A stretch of DNA of 23,897 bases from JBMYQA01 sp049600855. Its GTDB lineage: Bacteria; Bacteroidota; Bacteroidia; Cytophagales; Flammeovirgaceae. The translations under genes and the position numbers were made by a program. Location: contig JBMYQA010000072.1 of the NCBI GenBank assembly GCA_049600855.1, forward strand, positions 1-23,897. Direction: 5' to 3'. Shown here one piece after another: positions 7,795 to 14,865 of the stretch. Within the stretch, counting starts at the first letter, position 1. Each line of letters starts with the position of its first letter. Below the pieces are notes generated by a model, which was not told where the DNA came from, did no database searches, and saw only the letters and a list, made by a program, of their open reading frames with translations.

Positions 7795-8313
7795 ATGTTT
7801 GATAACACCTTTGATTTTAAATACAAAGGTCATTTTAGGACAAAGCACCAAACTAGCTCTTCTGAAATAATATGTCAAGATCACATTTATTCATTCAAAG
7901 ATCATGAAAATGACACTTATTTGGTGCATTTAGAAGAATATGACCAAAATATTTTTGCTGTAAAGTTTCATTTAAAGAATCATAGTAATTCGGACAAAAA
8001 GTATGTGTATTTAACTAGCAAAGGTATTCCCGCTAGGATAATAGGTACTTGTATTCAGATTATGATGGATGTCTTAGAAAAATGCGAAAGCGCTTCATTT
8101 GCTGTGTTGGGCGTTGCTGATTCATTGGATAAACCAAACGTAATCACAAGAAGATTTAAGGTGTACAAAATGGTATTAAAGGCTTTTTTCTCAGATAAAA
8201 CATTTGAGCACCTTATTGATGATAGCAATTCAGCCTATTTTATGGCAAATAGGAATAGTGACAAGTATAAGCTTTTAGAAGCCTTCAATAAGCTTTGTAA
8301 GTTCTATTTATAA
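7795..8313 (+). CDS. Unknown soluble protein paired with the preceding membrane protein
   Basis: This 172-residue protein has no signal peptide or transmembrane helix, so it should be cytoplasmic. The first 80 residues look beta-rich (alternating FxFKYKG, YSFKD, FAVKFHL, YVYLTSK). They are followed by a helix (ARIIGTCIQIMMDVLEKC), a short strand (ASFAVLGVADS) and a basic helix (TRRFKVYKMVLKAFF). This order loosely recalls small Bacteroidota proteins of unknown function such as the DUF6169 type, but I cannot confirm that and assign no function. It lies two bases after the membrane protein gene, in the same AT-rich interval, and ends before a long inverted repeat. Toxin/antitoxin, immunity or phage-defence roles are possible for such a pair but nothing in the sequence proves one. 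Confidence 0.65.
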   Translation: MFDNTFDFKYKGHFRTKHQTSSSEIICQDHIYSFKDHENDTYLVHLEEYDQNIFAVKFHLKNHSNSDKKYVYLTSKGIPARIIGTCIQIMMDVLEKCESASFAVLGVADSLDKPNVITRRFKVYKMVLKAFFSDKTFEHLIDDSNSAYFMANRNSDKYKLLEAFNKLCKFYL

Positions 8314-8342
8314 TGCAGATCAAATCTCAAACTCAAAAGCAA

Positions 8343-8402
8343 TAGAGTATGGTTGAATCAATCTTTTAAACTTGATTTGTATTATCATTCAAACATACTC
8401 TA
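8343..8402. terminator. Inverted repeat between convergent genes, possible bidirectional terminator
   Basis: A 16-base left arm (8343-8358) matches the reverse complement of 8387-8402 at 15 of 16 positions, with a 28-base loop that can form a small inner stem (AATCAA/TTGATT). It lies between the stop codons of the convergent genes ending at 8313 and 8416. There is no long T tract on either side, so factor-independent termination is uncertain. Confidence 0.4.
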
Positions 8403-8415
8403 ACATTGAATAAAC

Positions 8416-10008
8416 CTATTCACTCAATACACGAATCACTTCTTGTTGTTCTTCATAAGCAATTTTGATGAGGTAAAGCTGCTTTTTTTCAGTTGTCATG
8501 GAAATTGGGTGCGTAAGCTGCGTGACTTCTAAGCGTTCTTCATGAATAAGCTTTCCTGTTGCAGTGTACACATAGAGCTGGCATGATTTGCCCAATAACT
8601 CTTGGTCAAAGTGAAGTTTTAGTGTTCCATTAGTAAATGGATTAGGATAAACCTTAATGCCCTTAGTAAAGCTCCCATTATGATTAGGATCGAGTGGAGT
8701 TAATCCAGAAAGGCGTTGGTAATTGGGAATCCCATAGCCATAATCACTGTTCGGAGTGGCTGAGATATCCCCTGAGTTTCTGAGGAGTTCGATGAGCTCC
8801 ATATTGGTTAAGCCAGGAAATTGTTGCCATACACAAGCTGCAAAACCAGTAATTAAAGGACAAGAAAATGAGGTGCCATTGCTAGTTTGGATATTGCCGC
8901 TAGAGCTACTAATTACTGTTCCCACTCCCATGGCCATAATATCAGGCTTCACACGTCCATCAGCCGTTGGTCCTCTTGAACTAAAATTAGCAATAATGCC
9001 ATTTGCATTCACTGCACCTACAGAAAGCACAGAATCGCCATCAGCAGGCATGGCAATTTTACCCCATGCGTCAGCACCAGAGTTTCCTGCACTGGTAACG
9101 ACTAATATTCCCGTAGCGGCTGCAAAATCAGCAGCTTGACTGATAATGGATTTATCGCCGTTTAAATCTGAATGCGAATAATTATAACTGGGGATATCAA
9201 AATCGTAATAGCCTAAAGAAGAAGTGATGATATCAACACCAATGCTATCGGCACGTTCAGCAGCAACCAGCCAATTGAATTCCTCTACAGGAGTTTCTGA
9301 AAAAACATCTTCCGTTTTAAACAAGTAAAAATCTGCGTCAAAGGCAGCTCCTATTAATTCTCCATCTTTATAAGCCGCAATAGTAGATAATACATTTGTA
9401 CCATGGTGGTGGTCGTTATATACATTTTCATCGCCTACCACAAAGTCAAACGTTCCCTTAATGCCATTTTTAGTGCGCAACGAATCAAATGGATCAGTGG
9501 TGTTGACTCCCGGAAAACCTGAATCGAATACTGCTATAGTTATGCCCTTTCCTGTGTAACCGAGCTCATGCATTTCGTCTACGCCAAGCATTTCAAGCTG
9601 TACAGCCGATGGTCCATAATTGAACGTGTTAACTTCTTTCACCTCATTGATTTTGGTGCCTCCGTAAAGATCGTTAAAGTTGGTGCTTTCTCGCAAAAAG
9701 GTAAATGCTTTGATTGCCTGAATTTGTTCGGAAGTGCCTTCTACCAACGCGCCATTTAGCCATTTTGTAGGGTAAACTACTGTAGCGCCTGTGGAAGCGA
9801 GAGAATCTAAGTAGGCAGTTGTTACGGGATGATCGTGATCTGTAATGGAAATCCCTTGCTTCGTTCTTCTTTCGAGTGATTTACTGCTCAAAAAGGTGGA
9901 TGGATCAGCCGATGTGTCTTTATCTTTAAATAAAATTAGGTGTTTTTCTTGCCCCAAAACGGCAGGAGAAGTATACAAAAGGATCAAAAATAGGTAGATG
10001 TGTTTCAT
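8416..10008 (-). CDS. Secreted subtilisin-like serine protease (S8) with T9SS C-terminal domain
   Basis: This is an exported protease, probably released or anchored at the cell surface by the type IX secretion system. The 530-residue protein has a signal peptide (about 1-19, ending AVLG before QEK), an N-terminal propeptide-like region (about 22-135, with LERR at 45-48), and the S8 catalytic domain. The catalytic triad is Asp162 (AVFDSG), His202 (HHGTNV) and Ser380 (NGTSFSCP), with the oxyanion Asn309 in SAGNSG. The usual HGTHV is HGTNV here. Residues about 450-530, starting KVYPNPF, form a type A sorting domain (Por-secretion tail). It is transcribed alone. Its target is unknown; nutrient scavenging is likely. 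Confidence 0.93.
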   Translation of the reverse strand: MKHIYLFLILLYTSPAVLGQEKHLILFKDKDTSADPSTFLSSKSLERRTKQGISITDHDHPVTTAYLDSLASTGATVVYPTKWLNGALVEGTSEQIQAIKAFTFLRESTNFNDLYGGTKINEVKEVNTFNYGPSAVQLEMLGVDEMHELGYTGKGITIAVFDSGFPGVNTTDPFDSLRTKNGIKGTFDFVVGDENVYNDHHHGTNVLSTIAAYKDGELIGAAFDADFYLFKTEDVFSETPVEEFNWLVAAERADSIGVDIITSSLGYYDFDIPSYNYSHSDLNGDKSIISQAADFAAATGILVVTSAGNSGADAWGKIAMPADGDSVLSVGAVNANGIIANFSSRGPTADGRVKPDIMAMGVGTVISSSSGNIQTSNGTSFSCPLITGFAACVWQQFPGLTNMELIELLRNSGDISATPNSDYGYGIPNYQRLSGLTPLDPNHNGSFTKGIKVYPNPFTNGTLKLHFDQELLGKSCQLYVYTATGKLIHEERLEVTQLTHPISMTTEKKQLYLIKIAYEEQQEVIRVLSE

Positions 10009-10086
10009 TTCGTTGGTATTTGAATGAGTAGTGTTGGATAACGTTTAGCTCTTTATTTCATAGCTGGAAAATAAAGACGATTGTAA

Positions 10087-10310
10087 ATGGATAAATATAA
10101 AGAATTATGGGGAGTTCGCCAGTTAGAATTTGTTAAAGCTAAACAGGTTTTGGAGAGAGTTGGACGGAATGTATACCGTTTACTTTTGAGTTTCCAGATT
10201 GATTACGGTCCTTCATTAGCAGCTACTTTGAGAACGAAATAAGTCGCCAGTTAATAAGTGATCCGATTAAAATTCGGAATATTATTTTAGCTGAAATCAC
10301 TAGAAATTAA
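10087..10310 (+). pseudogene. Possible decayed small gene in the 10009-10469 gap
   Basis: From ATG at 10087, frame 1 encodes a plausible protein-like start (MDKYKELWGVRQLEFVKAKQ). After about position 10150 the sequence looks more protein-like in frame 3: TECIPFTFEFPD, then TGA at 10200, then LRSFISSYFENEISRQLISD and on to TAA at 10308. This suggests one frameshift plus one nonsense change in a gene of about 74 codons. Frame 1 itself closes at 10242 after 51 codons, so a short intact gene is the alternative. I do not recognise the family. The rest of this 461-base gap shows nothing I can support. Confidence 0.35.
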
Positions 10311-10469
10311 TTATTGAAAGCTAAGGTATTGTAATTCAGTGCTTTAAAGTTCTCTTTGTCTAAAGAAATGTTAAAATTTTCATCTAAAAATCCATTCTGA
10401 AATACAAAAAATTGCCTAACTTGTACATCAATAAACGTAGATACTAAACTTTTTGAAACACATAGGACT

Positions 10470-11687
10470 ATGAGTACAAAGACAACCAATCCTAAAATGA
10501 TTATCACAGCCGTTTCATTTTTAGTCGTGCTGGGTATATTATATGGTGTATCGGGCTCTTTATTGGAAACAAATACTGCGGGTTATTATAAAGTGAAGCA
10601 AGCAGCAGTAACTGGAGAGATGTCAGTAATTAGTGAGCCTGGTATGTTTATGCAAATGTTTGGTGATATTATTGAATATCCCAATACAGGAGAGTTTCAC
10701 TTTTCAAAGTCTGATTTAGATGGCGGTTCTGGCGAAGAGAGCCAGCCCATTCAGGTCAGATTTAACGATGGTAGTACCGCCTCTGTTTCTGGTTCGTTAA
10801 AATTCAAACTCCCTGTTACTACAGAAGGCCGAATTGAATTGCATCAAGATTACCGTAGTTTTGAGAATACCACGTTGCAATTGGTGCGTCAAACGGTAAA
10901 TGAAAGTTTAATTCAAGCTGCAAATGTAATGAAAGCAGAAGAAGCCTATTCGTCGCGTAGAGGAGAATTTACGAGCATTGCTGAGGCGATGATTCGCGAA
11001 GGTTTATTTAAGAAAGTATCCAAAGAAGTGACTCGCCTCGATCCAATTGACTCAACGACTTTTGTTGATCGCGTAGTAGAGGTTGCTGTAGATGATAATG
11101 GAATACCTATTATTGACAAGGCTTCTCCCTTTGCTACTTATGGCATTACCGTAGTACAGTTTGTCATTAAAGACATTGATTTTGATGAAACGATTGATGC
11201 TTTGATTTCTAAGAAAAAAGAGGCTGAGCAGCAAAAAGTAGTAGCACGTGCGAATGCAGAACGTGCCAAGCAAGATGCAATTACTGCTGAGGAAGAGGGT
11301 AAAGCTAGAGTGGCAAAAGCAAAAGCGGATGAGGAAGTAGAAAAAATCAAAGCGGTAACACAAGCTAAAAAAGAATTTGAGGTATCGCAATTGAACAGGC
11401 AACGAGCTGAGGAAGAAGCAAAAGCCGCTCGAATTAAGGGTGAAGCAGATGCGGCCATTGCCCGTTTAAAAGTATCGGCAGGTTTAACCCCACTTGAGCG
11501 GGCACAAATTGAAAAAGAAATCGCCATAGGTGTTGCTCGTGAGATGGCAAATATCAAGTTCCCTCAAATGATGATTATGGGAGGTGGCAGTGGTAATGGT
11601 CAAGCCATGAATCCATTTGATGCAGTCGGCTTGGAGTCATTCATGCGCATTAGCAAACAACTCGGCGCACAAGCTAAAAAACAATAA
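10470..11687 (+). CDS. Band-7/SPFH domain membrane protein
   Basis: This is a prohibitin/stomatin-like scaffold protein, expected to sit in the inner membrane and form large oligomers. The 405-residue protein has one N-terminal transmembrane helix (about 10-30), an SPFH domain (about 35-235), a long Ala/Glu/Lys-rich coiled coil (about 245-335) and a C-terminal part with a glycine stretch (GGGSGNG, 371-377). SPFH proteins of this longer, stand-alone type also occur in tailed phages. There is no NfeD-like partner next to it, which argues against an ordinary floT/qmcA operon. It is monocistronic, with its own terminator. The family call is firm but the role is unknown. Confidence 0.88.
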   Translation: MSTKTTNPKMIITAVSFLVVLGILYGVSGSLLETNTAGYYKVKQAAVTGEMSVISEPGMFMQMFGDIIEYPNTGEFHFSKSDLDGGSGEESQPIQVRFNDGSTASVSGSLKFKLPVTTEGRIELHQDYRSFENTTLQLVRQTVNESLIQAANVMKAEEAYSSRRGEFTSIAEAMIREGLFKKVSKEVTRLDPIDSTTFVDRVVEVAVDDNGIPIIDKASPFATYGITVVQFVIKDIDFDETIDALISKKKEAEQQKVVARANAERAKQDAITAEEEGKARVAKAKADEEVEKIKAVTQAKKEFEVSQLNRQRAEEEAKAARIKGEADAAIARLKVSAGLTPLERAQIEKEIAIGVAREMANIKFPQMMIMGGGSGNGQAMNPFDAVGLESFMRISKQLGAQAKKQ

Positions 11688-11707
11688 AATAGATGCTAAT
11701 GAATTTG

Positions 11708-11732
11708 AAGGGAGCAATCGCTCCCTTTTTTT
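11708..11732 (+). terminator. Intrinsic terminator after the SPFH gene
   Basis: AAGGGAGC (11708-11715) pairs perfectly with GCTCCCTT (11720-11727) around a four-base loop AATC, followed by T residues through 11732. It begins 20 bases after the stop codon. The opposite gene ends at 11761. Confidence 0.9.
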
Positions 11733-11760
11733 ATCCCTGAAAACGGGTGCTTAATACTGT

Positions 11761-12567
11761 CTATACATTATCGGCAGCAGTGATTATTCTTTTTACTTCT
11801 TGTAATAGTATTTCTGGTGCTTCATATTCAGGATTCGATTGGTACAATGCCACCTCGTTTTGAATCGCCTCAATAGCTTGAATGAGACGATCATGCTTTT
11901 GATGTGTACCAAATAGCAAGTTGTTGGGAGTAATCCATCCTTTTTTAATGGAATGATCTACCTTTTTATGACAACGGCATGTATTAGCTGGATTCACAAG
12001 GCCACAGTTACTTTGGAGAAAGTTGTGAAGTGATTTTCGGGCTCTTGAGAGTCTTTTTCGGAAGTTTTCAGGGCTTACCTGTAGAATTGTTGCCCCTTCT
12101 TTACTATTGAACTCCAAAATTTCTCCAATGATATAAGTAATTCTGCTTTCCTTGTTCAAGCATTGTAACATGGCATTTGAACATCCCACTTTTGCTTCTT
12201 CAATCAATAAGCTTTGTTCTGCTTTATTGTTGGAGTAGGATATTGTTTCTGATAATCCTTCTTGCAACTGTACAGCGTGGCTATCGAAGGAAATGGGTTG
12301 ATTAAACTTTTTCTTTTTAAAATTGATGAGGGTATTAGTCGCCAAGCGATACACCCAAGTTTTGAACGTGCTCCTATGTTTAAAGCTACTCAAATTGGTA
12401 ATCACTTTTATCAGGATTTCCTGAGCGGCATCTTTAGCATCTTCAGGATGCCAAAGCATCCTGAGTGCTAAATTATAAATCATATCTTGAATCGTTATGA
12501 CGATTTTTTCAAGCGCCTTTTTATCGCCCGAAACGGCTAATTTTACTTTTTCTTCAAGTTCCTCCAT
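11761..12567 (-). CDS. RNA polymerase sigma-70-family (ECF-like) factor with Cys-rich C-terminal extension
   Basis: This protein is expected to direct RNA polymerase to a small set of promoters. The 268-residue chain has sigma region 2 (about 8-85; EDAKDAAQEILIKV then FKTWVYRLATNTLINFKKKK) and region 4 (about 125-185, with a helix-turn-helix in EGATILQVSPENFRKRLSRA). An extra domain of about 80 residues follows, starting CGLVNPANTCRCHKK (188-202), with Cys188, Cys197, Cys199 and His200 as possible metal ligands. Plain ECF factors stop near residue 190. Its ATG lies one base after the stop codon of the upstream SRPBCC gene, so translation is probably coupled. No anti-sigma factor gene is adjacent, so control may come through the C-terminal extension or the SRPBCC partner; that is inference. 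Confidence 0.85.
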   Translation of the reverse strand: MEELEEKVKLAVSGDKKALEKIVITIQDMIYNLALRMLWHPEDAKDAAQEILIKVITNLSSFKHRSTFKTWVYRLATNTLINFKKKKFNQPISFDSHAVQLQEGLSETISYSNNKAEQSLLIEEAKVGCSNAMLQCLNKESRITYIIGEILEFNSKEGATILQVSPENFRKRLSRARKSLHNFLQSNCGLVNPANTCRCHKKVDHSIKKGWITPNNLLFGTHQKHDRLIQAIEAIQNEVALYQSNPEYEAPEILLQEVKRIITAADNV

Positions 12568-12568
12568 T

Positions 12569-12976
12569 TTATGCCATTACTTTTTCTTCAAGTATTTTTT
12601 TCAGTATTTTCAGCTCTTCTATAGTATTGGGAATACCTTGTGTTGCCCAAACAGCATCAGGCATGCCAGCAGGTTGAAATAATACAAAAACATATAAACA
12701 GGAATTTTCTCCACTTTCAATTAACCTGCTTGGAACAGGGGTGCCTCCACCAAAACTCAAATCAATGCAATGTGTTGTTTCATTTGCTTCCAGCTCTAAA
12801 GGGACTTCCCCAAAAGGAGTGGTGGCAATGTATTGATTACCAACTTTTTGGATGTCTTTATAAAAATGGATCGCCCATTCTTTCTGGTTAATGGGATCGT
12901 TTAAATAATCCCAAGCGGTATCAAAAGGGCATTGAATGTGTACAGTTTGCACAGTGTAGTTTCTTAAGCTACTCAT
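12569..12976 (-). CDS. SRPBCC-fold (START/polyketide-cyclase-like) small protein
   Basis: The 135-residue cytoplasmic protein looks like a SRPBCC/Bet v1-like fold, which binds hydrophobic ligands in a cavity. Seen: an N-terminal strand then QCPFDTAWDYLNDPINQKEW (15-34), the hallmark helix-grip opening of the family, followed by strands and a C-terminal helix (TIEELKILKKILEEKV). It is the first gene of a two-gene unit with the sigma factor, separated by a single base. Placement suggests a sensor or accessory role for the sigma factor, or simply shared expression. No catalytic residues can be assigned. Confidence 0.7.
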   Translation of the reverse strand: MSSLRNYTVQTVHIQCPFDTAWDYLNDPINQKEWAIHFYKDIQKVGNQYIATTPFGEVPLELEANETTHCIDLSFGGGTPVPSRLIESGENSCLYVFVLFQPAGMPDAVWATQGIPNTIEELKILKKILEEKVMA

Positions 12977-13160
12977 GATGTTAATTTTTAAATGTTTATC
13001 GAATTCACTGTACGATTAGACAATACACAAACAGCAAGTGTGACGCGAATTCCTGTTTTTTATTGCTATTAATTCGATTTATAAAATACGGTGGTTTTGA
13101 TAGAGTTCATAGGCAAGACTCACTTCAGAAACTAATAGGCTTGCTGATAAAATGAAGATG

Positions 13161-14696
13161 TTAGTGTAGATATTCAACTATCCAGTCGTCAATCTTTTTT
13201 TCAGATGAGTTGAAGTTAATGCCTAACAGTGCTAATTTTTTTTCGGAGCGCTTCACTGCGTCGCCATATCCTTTCGATTTAATTTGTTCGATAGCCATTT
13301 TAGCACTTGCATCAAGTTTAAATTCAATGAGGTAGGTCAATGATGAGGTAAATACGACTGCATCAGGTCTGCCCCGCGACACGCTAGGTTCTACCTGGAT
13401 GTAGATGCCCATCAGACTTAATGCTAAATAAGTAATGGAGTGATAATAGGCTTCTTTCTGATTAATAAATAGTTGGTAAGGAATTGAGGCAAACAGGCTA
13501 TTTAACGATTCAATAAATGAGTTCAAGTTTTCCTGTTCTAAAGCCTTTTTCATCATTAGTGCAGTAGTAGGGAGTGTGGAGGGGTATTCATGTGTGTATT
13601 CTGCTAAAAGGTATTGTAACAAAGAGTCTCGAACTTCTTTATTTGGGTATGACAATGTGTAGATATCGTATTCATCAACAGATTGTATGGTAATGTAACC
13701 TGTTTGAAAGAGTAGGGCAATGGGATCAATGCGATCAAGTTCAAAACTACTGAAAGCAGCTTGACCAACCTGTATATGGTCTAGTTTATACGTTTGATTG
13801 CGATTGAGTAATTTGACTAAAAAAGTTGGTGTACCTGATTCGAACCAATAATTTCGAAATACACCTTTACCAAAGAAATTTAAAATGGAAAAGGGATTAT
13901 AAACATGATGTATACCATCCCAACTATAGCCATTGTACCATTCTTTGATTTTGGATAAAAAAGCTGCTTTACCCTTAAATTTAGGAGCTAAATGTTCAAT
14001 ATAATCCGAAAAGTAATGAAGAAGCTCTTCTGGTGTATAACCTAGTAAATTGACATAACTCGGATGCATAGATAAATCATCCAAATTATTTAACTCTGAA
14101 AATATAGAGGTTTTACTAAATTTGGAAACACCCGTAAGAAAAACAAAACGCAATTGTTCATCTGCATCTTTCAATACAGAATAAAATGTTTTTAGAATAT
14201 CTCGGTTTTGTTTTGCGTGTTCAATTTCTTCGAGGTAATCAATAATCGGTTTATCGTATTCGTCAATGAGGATAACCACCTTTCCTTGTTGAGCATGCAG
14301 TTTTTGGATTAACTCTCGAAGTAAATTATCAATGCCTGTTTTGGTGAGGGTAAGGTGGTATCGTTGTGCTTCTTCGAATAAACGTTGGGTAATGGCTTCT
14401 TTCAAACCAATTGTCTTGTAACCTAAGCTGCTGAAACCAATGTGGATGACTGGATTTTTTTGATTCCAATCCCATTTATCTTCAATCCATAATCCGTGAA
14501 ATAATTCCTTCGAGCCTCTGAATAATTCTGCAAGCGTATTAATGGTTAAGCTTTTTCCAAACCTTCGAGGCCGAGACAAAAAGTAGTATTTACCAGCATT
14601 TACCAATTGATAGATCGCTTGCGTCTTGTCAATGTATAGAAATTCACCTTCGCGTAGTGATCGAAAACTTTGTATGCCAATTGGAAGTTTTTGCAT
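13161..14696 (-). CDS. AAA-ATPase-like protein with C-terminal PD-(D/E)XK nuclease-fold domain
   Basis: This belongs to the large AAA-ATPase_like / PDDEXK_9 (DUF1703-type) family, which is abundant and often multi-copy in Bacteroidota and has no settled function. The start used is the Met before QKLPIGIQSF, as homologues begin there; an upstream ATG at 14738 would add 14 residues. Numbering from the chosen Met (511 residues): Walker A-like RPRRFGKS at 42-49, Walker B-like VVILIDEYDKP at 140-150, the conserved LTGVSKFSKTSIFSELNNLDD near 187-207, and a C-terminal nuclease fold with GRPDAVVF (Asp445) and IEFK (Glu457-Lys460 region). The nuclease motif looks intact. It is monocistronic, divergent from the GIN-domain gene. 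Mobile-element or defence links have been suggested for such families but are not shown here. Confidence 0.88.
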   Translation of the reverse strand: MQKLPIGIQSFRSLREGEFLYIDKTQAIYQLVNAGKYYFLSRPRRFGKSLTINTLAELFRGSKELFHGLWIEDKWDWNQKNPVIHIGFSSLGYKTIGLKEAITQRLFEEAQRYHLTLTKTGIDNLLRELIQKLHAQQGKVVILIDEYDKPIIDYLEEIEHAKQNRDILKTFYSVLKDADEQLRFVFLTGVSKFSKTSIFSELNNLDDLSMHPSYVNLLGYTPEELLHYFSDYIEHLAPKFKGKAAFLSKIKEWYNGYSWDGIHHVYNPFSILNFFGKGVFRNYWFESGTPTFLVKLLNRNQTYKLDHIQVGQAAFSSFELDRIDPIALLFQTGYITIQSVDEYDIYTLSYPNKEVRDSLLQYLLAEYTHEYPSTLPTTALMMKKALEQENLNSFIESLNSLFASIPYQLFINQKEAYYHSITYLALSLMGIYIQVEPSVSRGRPDAVVFTSSLTYLIEFKLDASAKMAIEQIKSKGYGDAVKRSEKKLALLGINFNSSEKKIDDWIVEYLH

Positions 14697-14865
14697 ATTT
14701 TTTCTCAGGTTGAAAGGTAAAAATAATGATTCTACCATTGCTTTCCCAATGATCCTCTTGGATACTGTTGAGGCATCGCTGACAAACTTTTGTAAAAAAA
14801 AATGGCAACCTTTCTAAGCCTACTTTGACTTTAAAGCAAAAGATGTCAAACTAAATGAGATAAAA

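Noticed and set aside
8756..9139. Forward open frame of 127 codons inside the S8 protease gene
   Set aside because: It is a shadow of the protease reading frame on the other strand; low-complexity composition and no family resemblance.
10307..10507. Reverse open frame of 66 codons upstream of and into the SPFH gene
   Set aside because: It overlaps the SPFH start, has a hydrophobic stretch only because it mirrors the SPFH transmembrane helix, and has no plausible upstream signals.
11052..11557. Two reverse open frames (116 and 139 codons) across the SPFH coiled coil
   Set aside because: Both arise from the Ala/Glu/Lys-rich codons of the coiled coil read backwards and give Phe/Cys- or Ser/Ala-rich nonsense.
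13161..14696. AAA-ATPase-like gene as a transposase or insertion sequence
   Set aside because: The protein family is an ATPase plus nuclease fold, no terminal inverted repeats or target duplications were seen around it.
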